Assembly: GCF_019331795.1 (NCBI RefSeq)
Contig: NZ_JAHPZL010000003.1
Location: 276,467-340,466, forward strand
DNA: 64,000 nt
Reading direction: 5' to 3'
DNA from: Austwickia sp. TVS 96-490-7B
GTDB taxonomy: Bacteria; Actinomycetota; Actinomycetes; Actinomycetales; Dermatophilaceae
Under the pieces are notes generated by a model. That model saw only the letters and a program-made list of their open reading frames with translations. It was not told where the DNA came from and searched no databases. The translations under genes were made by a program, and so were the position numbers. Positions 53,942 through 63,447 of this stretch are shown one piece after another. The stretch's first letter is position 1. Every line of letters starts with the position of its first letter.

Positions 53942-55083
53942 GGCGTGGGGCCCGCGCTGGGATCACGGCGGCGATTGTCCTGCTTGTGCTGTTGACGGCG
54001 GTGGTGATGGGGTCTTGGCAGGGCCTCCAAGGAGGCAACGCAGCTGAGGGTGATCCTCGGGTGACGCGGTCAATGGGCAGTGCTGCTGTGGCGCAAGTGT
54101 TGACTGATCATCAGAAGATCCGGATGACCCAGGCGATGTCAGCGGACCAGATCGGGGATGCGCGCGGTGCCACGTTGCTGGTCTTCCGGCGGGGAAGTTT
54201 AGCGCCGGAAGCGCTCGCATCGGTGAAACGCGCCTCGACGACAGCTCAAGATCTGGTGGTGGTGCAGCCCCATCAGTCCGTCTTGAAAGAGTTGGTCCCG
54301 GAGGTCGAGTCATCAGGTGGTGTGGACGGTGCCTTGACCGCCACCTGTGTCACCGACCTGACCACTGGGAAGGAAGAGATCGGCGGGCCGTCCGAGACGT
54401 ACCGATTCGTGGGTGCCACCAAAGGACAGGTGTGTTTTCCCGGTCCGGCAGCTATCACCGAATCCGGCGGTGCGGTGGTGACATTCACCCGCCCCAGTGG
54501 GCAGCGGGTCACCGTCATCGGCAACCCCTGGATATTTTCTAATAGCCAGTTGACTGAGTTGGATCACGCAGCGATGGCAGTGCGATACCTCAGTCGATCC
54601 CCGCACCTGATCTGGTACTTAGGCATCCAAGATCCCCGATCGACACCGAAGGACGCCGCCTCCTCGGAGAATGCTTGGCCGCCAGCGTGGTTCCAACCCT
54701 TGGTCTTGGCTTTGGCCGGTATGGTCGTGGCGCTGATGTGGTGGCGGGGGCGCCGCCTTGGTCGGCTGGCCCAGGAGCCGCTGCCCGTCATCGTCCAAGC
54801 CAACGAGACCACAGTCGCTCGCAGCCAGATGTACCGTCGGGCCCGCCAACCGGCGTATGCCGCTAGCGTCCTGCAAGAAGCAACCCGTCACCGTCTCAGC
54901 CCCCTCTTGGGGTTGCCGGAAGGGTCGGACACGCAGAGCGTGGCAGCGGCGGTGTCGGCGCGCACCGGGCGACCCACGGATCAGGTCTTGGCCGCGCTGA
55001 CGAGCGCTCCGGACTCATCAGAAGCGTTGACCACCCTCGCGGGTGATTTGACCACCATCGAGAAAGAGGTCCGCCGATCATGA
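53938..55083 (+). CDS. DUF4350 membrane protein
   Basis: 381 residues. N-terminal helix (ITAAIVLLVLLTAVVMG), a DUF4350 extracytoplasmic domain (about 30-230, ALASVKRASTTAQDLVVV, VIGNPWIFSN), a second helix near 245-265, and a cytoplasmic tail with SQMYRRARQPAYAASVLQEATRHRL. Starts and ends in ATGA overlaps. Function unknown; constant partner of MoxR and DUF58 proteins in actinobacteria. Confidence 0.85.
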   Translation: MRRGARAGITAAIVLLVLLTAVVMGSWQGLQGGNAAEGDPRVTRSMGSAAVAQVLTDHQKIRMTQAMSADQIGDARGATLLVFRRGSLAPEALASVKRASTTAQDLVVVQPHQSVLKELVPEVESSGGVDGALTATCVTDLTTGKEEIGGPSETYRFVGATKGQVCFPGPAAITESGGAVVTFTRPSGQRVTVIGNPWIFSNSQLTELDHAAMAVRYLSRSPHLIWYLGIQDPRSTPKDAASSENAWPPAWFQPLVLALAGMVVALMWWRGRRLGRLAQEPLPVIVQANETTVARSQMYRRARQPAYAASVLQEATRHRLSPLLGLPEGSDTQSVAAAVSARTGRPTDQVLAALTSAPDSSEALTTLAGDLTTIEKEVRRS

Positions 55084-56231
55084 CCGATCAGCCCCCCTTC
55101 CCCCCGCAAGGTGCCTCCGTGCCGCAGGCCAGGCCATATGACCCGCAGCCGCCCATGCCGGAGGGCTACCACCCCGGTCACCAGGGAGGGTATCCCCCGC
55201 CCCCACAGATGTCGCCCACTCAGCCACCCGCGTCGGGGGCTCCCCACGGGTATTCGCAGATGCCAGAGGAAAGCCGCGAAGACAGCGCGGCACGGGAGAA
55301 GTTGCTGGCGGTGAGAGATGAGGTCGGCAAAGCCGTAGTTGGCCAGGACAGTGCGGTGATTGGGTTAATCATCGGGTTGATTTCCCGAGGGCATGTCCTC
55401 CTGGAAGGTGTTCCCGGGGTCGCCAAAACGTTGCTGGTCCGTTCGCTGGCTGCGGCGCTGGCGATCGACACCAAACGGGTCCAGTTCACCCCGGACCTGA
55501 TGCCCGGCGACATCACGGGATCATTGGTCTATGACCCGACCTCCGCGGAGTTCAGTTTCCGCGCTGGGCCAGTCTTTACCAATCTGCTCCTCGCAGACGA
55601 GATTAACCGGACCCCTCCCAAGACGCAGGCAGCATTGTTGGAGGCGATGGAGGAGCGACAGGTCAGCGTCGATGGAGAGACCCGACTCTTGCCGTCGCCT
55701 TTCCTGGTGGCGGCGACGCAAAACCCGGTAGAACACGAAGGGACCTATCCGCTGCCAGAGGCCCAGCTCGACCGCTTCCTCTTAAAAATTGAGATCGGGC
55801 TTCCCGATCGACACGAGGAAGTGGCTGTGCTGCAGCGGCACGCTGCGGGTTTCGATCCTCGCGATCTCGCCGCCGCCGGATTGACTCCCGTTGCTGGCCC
55901 AGCTGACTTGTTAGCCGCAGCAGAAGCAGTACGGCGAGTCGCAATCGCCCCAGATGTCGCGGCGTACATCGTCGACATCGCCCGGGCGACCCGGCACTCG
56001 CCATCGCTGGAATTGGGAGTCAGTCCTCGTGGGGCGACTGCACTGTTGGCGACCTCCCGAGGGTGGGCCTGGCTGAATGGCCGCTCTTTCGTCACCCCAG
56101 ATGATGTGAAGGCGTTGGCGCACGCGACCTTGGCGCACCGGCTGCGGTTGCGCCCGGAAGCCGAACTGGACGGAGTGTCAGTCGGGACGGTGCTCGCCAA
56201 CGCGGTCGCCTCAGTGCCGGTGCCCCGATGA
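55080..56231 (+). CDS. MoxR-family AAA+ ATPase
   Basis: 383 residues. A Pro-rich disordered N-terminus (about 1-60) precedes the AAA+ core: GHVLLEGVPGVAKTLLVRSL (Walker A), NLLLADEINRTPPKTQAALLEAM (Walker B and following), VAATQNPVEHEGTYPLPEAQLDRFL (sensor 1 and arginine finger). MoxR proteins act as chaperones, usually with a von Willebrand A or DUF58 partner, here the next gene. Confidence 0.93.
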   Translation: MTDQPPFPPQGASVPQARPYDPQPPMPEGYHPGHQGGYPPPPQMSPTQPPASGAPHGYSQMPEESREDSAAREKLLAVRDEVGKAVVGQDSAVIGLIIGLISRGHVLLEGVPGVAKTLLVRSLAAALAIDTKRVQFTPDLMPGDITGSLVYDPTSAEFSFRAGPVFTNLLLADEINRTPPKTQAALLEAMEERQVSVDGETRLLPSPFLVAATQNPVEHEGTYPLPEAQLDRFLLKIEIGLPDRHEEVAVLQRHAAGFDPRDLAAAGLTPVAGPADLLAAAEAVRRVAIAPDVAAYIVDIARATRHSPSLELGVSPRGATALLATSRGWAWLNGRSFVTPDDVKALAHATLAHRLRLRPEAELDGVSVGTVLANAVASVPVPR

Positions 56232-56250
56232 TCGACGACGGGGTGACCTC

Positions 56251-57576
56251 ATGGCCGTGACCGGCCGGTTCGTGGCCTTGGTGGCGGCAGGGACAGCTCT
56301 GCTCCTGATCTGGCCACAAGCGATGTTGGTGCGCGGATGGTGGGTGCTTTCGGTGGCTTTGGCGCTGCTCGACGTGGCGCTGGCCACCTCACCGGGACGG
56401 CTGTCGGCAACACGGTCCCCGGTGGAACCCGTCCGACTGGGTGCCTCCACCCGCAGCAGACTGACCGTGACGAACCCGACTCGCCGTCAGGTCAGGATGC
56501 AGCTGCGCGACGCCTGGCAGCCGTCCGCTGGGGCCCACCACGATCGTTCCCAGATGGTGCTGCACCCGGGCCGCAGCGCCACCTTCGACGTGACGTTGAC
56601 GCCCACTCGCCGCGGTGACCGCTTGACCGACCGGTTGACGGTGCGGGTATTCGGACCGCTGGGATTAGCCGCCCGACAGCGTTCCTTCGACGTACCAGGG
56701 GTGGCACGGGCTTTGCCGCCGTTCCATTCCCGGAAGCATCTGCCGAGCCTGTTGGCCGAGCTGCGCCAGCTAGACGGACGATCCGCAGTACGGACCCGCG
56801 GTCAAGGCACTGAGTTCGACTCGTTGCGCGATTACGTCGAAGGTGACGACGTACGCAGCATTGACTGGCGGGCCTCGGCGCGCCGTCAACAGGTCGTCGT
56901 ACGCACCTGGCAACCCGAACGGGACCGGCACGTCGTCCTAGTGCTGGACACCTCCCGGACCAGCGCCGGACGCATCCTCGACATGCCCCGACTCGACTCG
57001 GCGATGGATGCAGCGCTGCTGTTGGGAGCGTTGGCGTCCCGCGCAGGAGACCGCGTTGAGGTGTTAATCGGTGACCGGACGGTGCATGCGCAGGTGCGCA
57101 CTGATCGGCGCGGAGAGCTCCTTCACCAACTGGTCACCGCGATGGCCCCGGTGGAACCCTCCCTGGTGGAAGCCGACTGGCCACGGCTGGTGGGCGCGGT
57201 CAGCGCGAGGGTCCGCCGCCGGGCGCTCGTGGTGCTCCTGACTCCGCTGGAACCAGCTGCCGTGGAAGAAAGCCTGCTGCCGGTGCTCCCCACGTTGACC
57301 CACCACCACCGGGTGGTGGTGGCATCGGTCCAGGACCCAGCACTGGCTGCGGCCACTCTGCCCGCGCAGCACGGCACTGCCGATGCGTCACCGTCAGCGT
57401 TCGACCTCACCCAGGTCTATGCCGCGGCGGCAGCCGAACAGACCATCGCTGCCCGGGCACACACTGCAGAATCGCTGAATCGGCTGAACGTGCACGTCGT
57501 GGATGAGCCTCCGGATCGGCTCCCGTTGGCGCTCTGTCAGCATTACCTCGCTTTGAAAGCCCGCGGCCTGCTATGA
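56251..57576 (+). CDS. DUF58 protein with membrane anchor
   Basis: 441 residues. Two N-terminal helices (about 5-45), a beta-rich domain with VRVFGPLGLAARQRSF, and the DUF58 core: GTEFDSLRDYVEGDDVRSIDWRASAR, then a vWA-like part with VVLVLDTSRTSAG as the metal-site region. It follows the MoxR gene by 19 bases and likely binds it. Confidence 0.9.
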   Translation: MAVTGRFVALVAAGTALLLIWPQAMLVRGWWVLSVALALLDVALATSPGRLSATRSPVEPVRLGASTRSRLTVTNPTRRQVRMQLRDAWQPSAGAHHDRSQMVLHPGRSATFDVTLTPTRRGDRLTDRLTVRVFGPLGLAARQRSFDVPGVARALPPFHSRKHLPSLLAELRQLDGRSAVRTRGQGTEFDSLRDYVEGDDVRSIDWRASARRQQVVVRTWQPERDRHVVLVLDTSRTSAGRILDMPRLDSAMDAALLLGALASRAGDRVEVLIGDRTVHAQVRTDRRGELLHQLVTAMAPVEPSLVEADWPRLVGAVSARVRRRALVVLLTPLEPAAVEESLLPVLPTLTHHHRVVVASVQDPALAAATLPAQHGTADASPSAFDLTQVYAAAAAEQTIAARAHTAESLNRLNVHVVDEPPDRLPLALCQHYLALKARGLL

Positions 57577-57591
57577 GTGAGGCAGCGACGG

Positions 57592-58587
57592 TCAGTCCCG
57601 AGCTGGTGCGACATATCCGGAGTGATCCGCTCCGACATCACCGTCAATGCCTCGGTGCGCAGCCCACCGTCCGACGGTGAAGACATAGGTCAGGAAGAGC
57701 ACTTCAGCAAGGACGCCAATTCCCACTCGTATGGCGGTCGGCAGCGACGACGGTGTCACAAAACCTTCAATGAGACCGCAAATTCCTAACACCAATACCA
57801 ACCCCAGCGCCACACTCATCGCGCTGCGACCGCTGGCGGCAAAGGACTGGCTGCGAGTGAGCCGACCTGGCTCCACCCACGACCAGAACAACCGAAGCCC
57901 CAGCCCTCCCGCCACAAAAACGCAGGTCAGCTCAAGAATGCCGTGCGGACTGATCAGGCCAAAGAACACATCGGCGCGGCCAGCGTTGATCATCAACGCA
58001 CCGATGACACTCAGGTTGAAGATGTTGCTCCACAACGCCGTGATCACCGGAAAACCCAACGCCCCAAAAGCAATACACATCGCCGCAACCAGCAGGTTGT
58101 TCGTCCACACCCGAAAAGCAAAACTGGACGCGGCGTTCTCCACGTAATAATTCGCAAAATCGCGGTCCACCAGTTGCCGGATATCACCCGGCGACAGCAA
58201 CGAACTCTCCGCCCCGGGATGCTCCACAAACCACCACATGAGGGCCGCAGTCACGATGACATTGACCGCTAGCGTGCCGAGCCACCAATACCTGGCCTGA
58301 TACAACGCGGCGGGGAAGGTGTCGCTGAAGAACGTCCCAATGGCACGCACACTGGCCCGCTGCGGGCGGTGAGCATGCGAGCGCGCCCGCATGGACAGCC
58401 ACGACAGATAGCCGACGAGTTCTGGGTCAGGGGCCTCGGAACGGACCGCCGAGAGGTGGGTCGCCGTGCGCTGATACAGGTCGAGCAGTTCGTCAACCTG
58501 GGGGCCAGTCAACCGTCGACGTTTGACCAGCACTTCGAGGCGTCGCCACGTGGGGAGATGGGTCGCGACGTAAGCATCCAGGTCCAC
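57592..58587 (-). CDS. Stage II sporulation protein M-like (SpoIIM/DUF95) membrane protein
   Basis: 331 residues: a soluble N-terminal 100 residues (DLDAYVATHLPTWRRLEVLV), then five or six helices with NNLLVAAMCIAFGALGFPVITALW and SPHGILELTCVFVAGGLGL, the SpoIIM family marks. In non-sporulating actinobacteria it regularly sits with an RDD protein and the MoxR/DUF58 genes, as here. It converges on the DUF58 gene and diverges from the RDD gene. Confidence 0.87.
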   Translation of the reverse strand: MDLDAYVATHLPTWRRLEVLVKRRRLTGPQVDELLDLYQRTATHLSAVRSEAPDPELVGYLSWLSMRARSHAHRPQRASVRAIGTFFSDTFPAALYQARYWWLGTLAVNVIVTAALMWWFVEHPGAESSLLSPGDIRQLVDRDFANYYVENAASSFAFRVWTNNLLVAAMCIAFGALGFPVITALWSNIFNLSVIGALMINAGRADVFFGLISPHGILELTCVFVAGGLGLRLFWSWVEPGRLTRSQSFAASGRSAMSVALGLVLVLGICGLIEGFVTPSSLPTAIRVGIGVLAEVLFLTYVFTVGRWAAHRGIDGDVGADHSGYVAPARD

Positions 58588-58661
58588 GAGGTCACTGTAG
58601 TTGCCCGCTGATCCCCACGGTTGACGGTTCCCGAGGTGATCCGTGCCGATACGCTGACTGA

Positions 58662-59519
58662 GTGAATATCGCAGGTCCGTCAGAGAGTTACCCGGGAGCG
58701 GCGCAACCCAGCGAAAACCTGGTCACAGGTGAAGCCGTGGCGTTGGATTTGCCGTCGGCATCGCTGGGGATCCGAGCGCTCTCCGGGGTAATGGACTTGT
58801 TTTTCACCTGGTCGATCGTCATCGTCCCCGCGAACGCGGCATCGTTGTTCGTGGCGGGGATTGTCGACCCGGCCGTCGCGGCAACGGTGTCGGTGGTGGT
58901 GATCGTGGCAGGCATGATCACGTTCCCCGTGGTCTGCGAAACCTTCAGCGGCGGACGAAGCCTGGCGAAATTGGTCTTGGGGCTGCGGACGATCCGTGAT
59001 GACGGCGGTCCGATCAGCTTCCGACATGCGCTGACTCGTCAGCTGGTCGGGGTCATGGAGATTTACATGTTCACCGGTGCGCCAGCGTTGGTGACCGGAC
59101 TGTTAAACACTCGCAGCAAACGTCTCGGCGACCTCGCCGCAGGGACGTACGTCGTCCAGGATCGGTATACGCCACCTCACCCCAAGCAGGGGTCGATTGC
59201 GCCACCGTTAGTGGCCTGGGCGCAGCACGCCGACATTGCCCCGCTGCCTGATCAGTTGGCGCTGTCGATCCGCGAGCTGCTCAGTCGTGCCCCGCAGATC
59301 CGCCCTGTTCCGCGTCAGCAGTTGGCGATGTCCTTGGCTGCTCAAGCCGTTGCCCATGTCTCCCCCGGCCCGCCGCCGGGGACCCCACCGGAAATGTTCT
59401 TAGAAGCGGTCCTTGTCGAGCGGGGACGCCGAGATTGGGTGCGGTTGCAGCAGCAGCAGGAGTTCCGCCGCAGAATTACCGCTCGTCACGAGACTCCCTG
59501 TGGGCCGTCGTGGGGCTAA
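58662..59519 (+). CDS. RDD-family membrane protein
   Basis: 285 residues. The RDD domain (about 25-155) has LGIRALSGVMDLFFTWSIV with the Arg and Asp, GGRSLAKLVLGLRTIRDDGGPISFRHALTRQ and NTRSKRLGDLAAGTYVVQ. A soluble tail of about 120 residues follows. GTG start. Role unknown; some RDD proteins exchange Na+ or K+ for protons. The last 44 bases overlap the convergent cupin gene. Confidence 0.88.
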   Translation: MNIAGPSESYPGAAQPSENLVTGEAVALDLPSASLGIRALSGVMDLFFTWSIVIVPANAASLFVAGIVDPAVAATVSVVVIVAGMITFPVVCETFSGGRSLAKLVLGLRTIRDDGGPISFRHALTRQLVGVMEIYMFTGAPALVTGLLNTRSKRLGDLAAGTYVVQDRYTPPHPKQGSIAPPLVAWAQHADIAPLPDQLALSIRELLSRAPQIRPVPRQQLAMSLAAQAVAHVSPGPPPGTPPEMFLEAVLVERGRRDWVRLQQQQEFRRRITARHETPCGPSWG

Positions 59520-59841
59520 ACGCGGGCAGACAGATCGCGATGAATTCGGCCCCGCTCTCTCCTACCGAATAACGGATCCGTTCGCCGGCGCGGGCGATCA
59601 ACGACTGACCTGCTCGTACGACGGCTTGCCCGCCGTCGTGATCGACCAGAACGGTGCCGGTGAGCACGAGCGTGACTTCGTCGAACTCCGGCGTCTGAAA
59701 TGGCTGGTCCCATCCGGGTGGTACGTGGATGTGCGCGACTGACACCGCTTCATGCCCGGTGCTCTGGCGGCCTAGATGCTCGACGACCGTCTTGCCCCCG
59801 GGCGCCGGAACCCGCACCGGCTTCGTGATCAGTTCCGGCAT
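59476..59841 (-). CDS. Single-domain cupin protein
   Basis: 121 residues from the ATG of MPELITKPVRV. Cupin motif 1 region: HIHVPPGWDQPFQTPEFDEVTLVLTG; motif 2 region: VRAGQSLIARAGERIRYSV. Only part of the usual His/Glu metal set is kept, so metal use is unsure. Function unknown. Its 3' end overlaps the RDD gene by 44 bases. A longer frame to 60006 passes through the 18-bp repeats and is not protein-like. Confidence 0.75.
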   Translation of the reverse strand: MPELITKPVRVPAPGGKTVVEHLGRQSTGHEAVSVAHIHVPPGWDQPFQTPEFDEVTLVLTGTVLVDHDGGQAVVRAGQSLIARAGERIRYSVGESGAEFIAICLPAFSPTTAHRESRDER

Positions 59842-59924
59842 TGATTCAGGATGCCGCAGCTCCCGGTGATTCAGCAGTGCCTTCACCTGGCCAGAGCGGC
59901 CACTGGTTCGCCCCGTCGCTGGAG

Positions 59925-59978
59925 GGTCGACCACTGGTGGAGGGTCGACCACTGGTGGAGGGTCGACCACTGGTGGAG
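59925..59978. repeat. Three perfect 18-bp tandem repeats
   Basis: GGTCGACCACTGGTGGAG three times without change, in the gap between the cupin start and the end of the thymidine phosphorylase gene. Each unit contains the SalI-like palindrome GTCGAC and CCACTGGTGG, an inverted pair. It lies where the cupin promoter should be. Confidence 0.85.
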
Positions 59979-60045
59979 CCAGGGTGCGGTGACACCCCGG
60001 CTCCACCGGGGACCTCGCGCGTCATCGGCACGGCATCAGCATCGC

Positions 60046-61329
60046 TCAGCTGATGCGGTCGATGATGAGCTGCGGACGATCCGGAGCGACCTCGCCAATG
60101 CTCCAGGCCCCTTGCAGAGCTTCCTGGGCGCGAGCAAACCGCTCTGGTGTGTCGGTGTGCAATGTCATCAACGGCTGCCCTGCGCGGACGGTGTCACCCG
60201 GCTTGGCATGCAGTTCCACACCGGCGCCAGCCTGAACTGCCTCATCTTGACGGGCCCGGCCAGCCCCGAGACGCCACGCAGCGACCCCCACACCGAGAGC
60301 ATCCAGTTCGGTGAGGACACCATCACGGTCAGCCGTGATGACCTCCTGCTCCTTGGCCACTGGCAGGGTCGCGTCCGGGTCACCGCCCTGCGCACTGATC
60401 ATCCGACGCCACACATCCATGGCCCGGCCGTCCCGCAACGCTTCCGCCGGATCAACGTCCGTGACACCGGCCCCGGCCAGCATCTCCTTGGCCAGCTCCA
60501 CCGTCAGGTCGATGACATCCTGCGGCCCCCCACCGGCGAGAACCTCAACTGATTCACGCACCTCCAAGGCGTTGCCTGCAGTCAGCCCCAACGGAGTGGA
60601 CATGTCGGTGAGCAAAGCCACGGTATGCACCCCCGCGTCTTGCCCCAAGTCGACCATGGTGCGTGCCAGCTCCCGCGCCGACTCCTCAGTTTTCATGAAC
60701 GCCCCGGAACCGACCTTGACGTCGAGGATCAGCACCCCCGTGCCCTCAGCGATTTTCTTGCTCATGATGGAGCTGGCAATGAGCGGGATCGCCTCGACCG
60801 TGCCGGTCACATCACGCAGCGCATACAGTTTTTTGTCGGCCGGCGCCAGACCCGACCCAGCAGCGCAGATCACCGCTGCGACCTCGTCGAGCTGGCGCAT
60901 CATTTCTTCGTTGGACAACGCAGCCCGCCAGCCAGGGATCGCCTCCAGCTTGTCCAGCGTCCCCCCGGTGTGCCCCAACCCACGACCGGACAGCTGCGGA
61001 ACAGCGACGCCGTACGCTCCCACCAGCGGCGCCAACGGCAAGGTGATCTTGTCACCCACTCCCCCGGTCGAGTGCTTGTCCGCGGTCTTACGGCTGAGCC
61101 CAGAGAAGTCCATCCGCTCGCCGCTGGCGATCATCGCCGCAGTCCAGCGCGCGATTTCGGGGCGGTCCATGCCGCGCAGCAGGATGGCCATCGCCAACGC
61201 GCTCATCTGCTCATGGGCCACTGCTCCCCGGGTGTAGGCGTCGATCACCCAGTCGATCTGGGCATCGGAGAGCCTGCCCCCGTCACGTTTGGTCCGGATC
61301 ACATCTACAGCATCGAAGGCTTCATTCAT
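60046..61329 (-). CDS. deoA: Thymidine/pyrimidine-nucleoside phosphorylase
   Basis: 427 residues from the ATG of MNEAFDAVDV. Marks: DVIRTKRDGGRLSDAQIDW, SGRGLGHTGGTLDKLEAIPG (family signature), KHSTGGVGDKITLPLAPLV (phosphate site) and ILDVKVGSGAFMKT. The C-terminal domain is complete. It cleaves thymidine and deoxyuridine with phosphate. Together with the purine enzyme at 50491 it completes nucleoside breakdown. An upstream frame to 61548 is not protein-like. Confidence 0.93.
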   Translation of the reverse strand: MNEAFDAVDVIRTKRDGGRLSDAQIDWVIDAYTRGAVAHEQMSALAMAILLRGMDRPEIARWTAAMIASGERMDFSGLSRKTADKHSTGGVGDKITLPLAPLVGAYGVAVPQLSGRGLGHTGGTLDKLEAIPGWRAALSNEEMMRQLDEVAAVICAAGSGLAPADKKLYALRDVTGTVEAIPLIASSIMSKKIAEGTGVLILDVKVGSGAFMKTEESARELARTMVDLGQDAGVHTVALLTDMSTPLGLTAGNALEVRESVEVLAGGGPQDVIDLTVELAKEMLAGAGVTDVDPAEALRDGRAMDVWRRMISAQGGDPDATLPVAKEQEVITADRDGVLTELDALGVGVAAWRLGAGRARQDEAVQAGAGVELHAKPGDTVRAGQPLMTLHTDTPERFARAQEALQGAWSIGEVAPDRPQLIIDRIS

Positions 61330-61362
61330 GACATAAATCCTGCCGTACCGGACCGAATGCCT

Positions 61363-61394
61363 CCGCCCAGCGCCGCAACGACCCGGCTGGGCGG
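61363..61394. promoter_or_regulatory. Inverted repeat in the deoA / M20 divergent gap
   Basis: CCGCCCAGC (61363-61371) and GCTGGGCGG (61386-61394) are perfect 9-base arms around 14 bases. It lies about 35 bp upstream of deoA on the side of the divergent deacetylase, so an operator is plausible. Confidence 0.4.
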
Positions 61395-61489
61395 GCCTCC
61401 TGCGCTGCCCCCATCGACCCCGTGGGGAACGATCGAGACTAGGTTGACCGCAAGGACGTCCCGTACTGACCATCACCAGGAGGCACCCG

Positions 61490-62686
61490 ATGACCCTTCC
61501 TCGCGAGCGCACCGTGGACTGGGTGAAGCGGCTGGTCCGGATCGACACGACGAGCAGGGAGCCGAATACACCGTTGATCGACGTAGTGGCTCACGAGTTG
61601 AACCGTCACGGGGTGACGTCGACGGTGCTTCCTGCGCCGCGGACCGGATGGGCCAATCTCATGGCGACGATCCCGGCAGCGGACGGTACGACGAGCGGCG
61701 GAGTGGTGCTCTCCGGTCATACCGATGTGGTTCCCGTTGATGGGCAGGACTGGGATAGCGATCCCTTCGAGGTGGATATCCGCGACGGGCTGCTCTACGG
61801 GCGGGGGTCGACAGATATGAAAGGTTTCCTCGCCTGCGTGCTGGCGGCAGTGCCGGAGATGGTCGCGGCTCGGTTGCGTGAGCCGGTCCATCTGGCCTTC
61901 AGTTACGACGAGGAAGTGGGATGCGTTGGCGGTGCTGACCTGGTCCGTGGCCTGATGGCCTCCGGCGCTCAACCGCGGGCAGCGATCATCGGAGAACCCA
62001 CCTCAATGCGGGCGGTATTGGCTCACAAGTCGGTGAATATCGTGGAGATCGAGGTCGTGGGCTTGGCCTGTCACAGTTCGTTGGCTCCGCACGGGGTCAA
62101 CGCGCTGACCCATGCGGCACGCATCATCGGGCAGATCGCTGATCTCGCGGAGACATATGCCACGGCGGGGCCGCGTGATCTCGACCACGAGGTGCCCTTC
62201 AGCACGATCGGGGTCAATGTGGCCCACGGTGGGATCGCCGCCAACACTGTCGCTGATCGGTGTGTGCTCCTCGCAGATTTCCGGACGATCGAGGGTCATG
62301 ACCCGCATGAGGTGCTGAATCAGATCAAGGCGATTGCCGCTCAGCAGGAAGAGCTGATGCAGCGCCAGTCGTCGGCGGCGCGGGTCCGAGTGCGTCCGCT
62401 GTCGATGGTGCCCGGATTGTCCAGTTCCGCGTCCGGGGCGGCTGCTGGGTTGGCTCGGGATATCGGTGTGGTGGTGGATCAGGCCAAGGTCCCGTACGGC
62501 ACCGAGGCGGGTCAGTTCGCGGCTGCGGGAATCGATGCGATCGTGTGTGGCCCTGGGGATATCGCCCAAGCCCATGGACCCAACGAGTACGTCCCATTGG
62601 AGCAGCTCGCTGCTTGTGAGCAGATGATCACTTCGTTGCTCGCCCACCTGACGCTTCCGCCAGAGGGTACGTCGGCGTCGGCGTGA
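61490..62686 (+). CDS. M20-family peptidase / acetylornithine deacetylase (ArgE-like)
   Basis: 398 residues. Zinc ligands visible: His in LSGHTDVVPVDG, the bridging Asp in GRGSTDMKGF, catalytic Glu in SYDEEVGCVGG and the final His in AQAHGPNEYVPL. The dimerisation lid is HSSLAPHGVNALTHAARII. Closest in wording to ArgE, which removes acetyl from N-acetylornithine, but other arginine-pathway genes are absent, so an acyl-amino-acid deacylase is also possible. AGGAGG precedes the ATG. Confidence 0.85.
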   Translation: MTLPRERTVDWVKRLVRIDTTSREPNTPLIDVVAHELNRHGVTSTVLPAPRTGWANLMATIPAADGTTSGGVVLSGHTDVVPVDGQDWDSDPFEVDIRDGLLYGRGSTDMKGFLACVLAAVPEMVAARLREPVHLAFSYDEEVGCVGGADLVRGLMASGAQPRAAIIGEPTSMRAVLAHKSVNIVEIEVVGLACHSSLAPHGVNALTHAARIIGQIADLAETYATAGPRDLDHEVPFSTIGVNVAHGGIAANTVADRCVLLADFRTIEGHDPHEVLNQIKAIAAQQEELMQRQSSAARVRVRPLSMVPGLSSSASGAAAGLARDIGVVVDQAKVPYGTEAGQFAAAGIDAIVCGPGDIAQAHGPNEYVPLEQLAACEQMITSLLAHLTLPPEGTSASA

Positions 62687-62740
62687 TCGACTGATGGGCC
62701 CGGTGCACGGATTTGCCGCTGCCCCTGCGACACTAGCGGC

Positions 62741-63334
62741 GTGACCTCGCTCAACCCTGACACCGGTTCTCTTCCTGTCGTTCCTGACGCTGACGCCCGA
62801 CGGATCATCTCCACTGTCGCGGCGACCGCGATCACCTCGCAGCCCCGGTTGGCGACCGGCCCGATGTTGCGGGTCGCACCGTGGGCCGATCAACTTCCTC
62901 CTGCGGTGTTCCGTTCAGTCATCGCTCAGATCGAGCGGGGCATGGCCCATCCTGACCCTGATGAGCAGATTCGCTTGGTGTCTGAGGCTTTGCAGCACGG
63001 CGCGGACGTCGCTGCTCGTTTTGGCGCCTCGACTCCGACCCCACCGGCTTCGGTTGCTGCGGCTTCAGCCGCTGCGGAACCATCCCCGCCATCAGTTGCC
63101 GCGATGCCCGACGACGAGGCTGCGGCGCCAACTCAGCCTGACACCGCGACGCCGGAACAGCCTGTCGCAGCAGCACCAGAACCGCTCGACGCTGCACCAG
63201 CGGAGCAGCCGGAGATGACCGCTCCGGCAACGGCCGATGCCCCGGCAACGGGTGCGGTGGTGGATCAGCGATCCCGTCGGCGTGGTTCCCGCCCGACGCC
63301 GTGGTGGCGGCGGTGGTTCCAGCCGACGCAGTGA
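62741..63334 (+). CDS. Hypothetical protein with Ala/Pro-rich tail
   Basis: 197 residues. An ordered N-terminal 90 residues (ARRIISTVAATAITSQPRL, FRSVIAQIERGMAHPDPDEQIRLV) is followed by about 75 residues of Ala/Pro/Glu low complexity and a basic end, RSRRRGSRPTPWWRRWFQ. No family recognised. GTG start with no clear ribosome site; 54 bases after the deacetylase. Confidence 0.55.
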   Translation: MTSLNPDTGSLPVVPDADARRIISTVAATAITSQPRLATGPMLRVAPWADQLPPAVFRSVIAQIERGMAHPDPDEQIRLVSEALQHGADVAARFGASTPTPPASVAAASAAAEPSPPSVAAMPDDEAAAPTQPDTATPEQPVAAAPEPLDAAPAEQPEMTAPATADAPATGAVVDQRSRRRGSRPTPWWRRWFQPTQ

Positions 63335-63447
63335 CATCTGCTGAGCTGCGATGTCACTATCCCGGGCAGCAGCCTGGTCGCTACCGGTCACCGCTCACCA
63401 CCTTCGGTGACCTGATTAAAGACACCAGAATGGGGTAGTCCGTCATC

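Noticed and set aside
59842-60006. N-terminal extension of the cupin through the 18-bp repeats
   Set aside because: It would give a Pro/Val/Asp repeat unlike cupins; the ATG at 59841 gives a normal family start.
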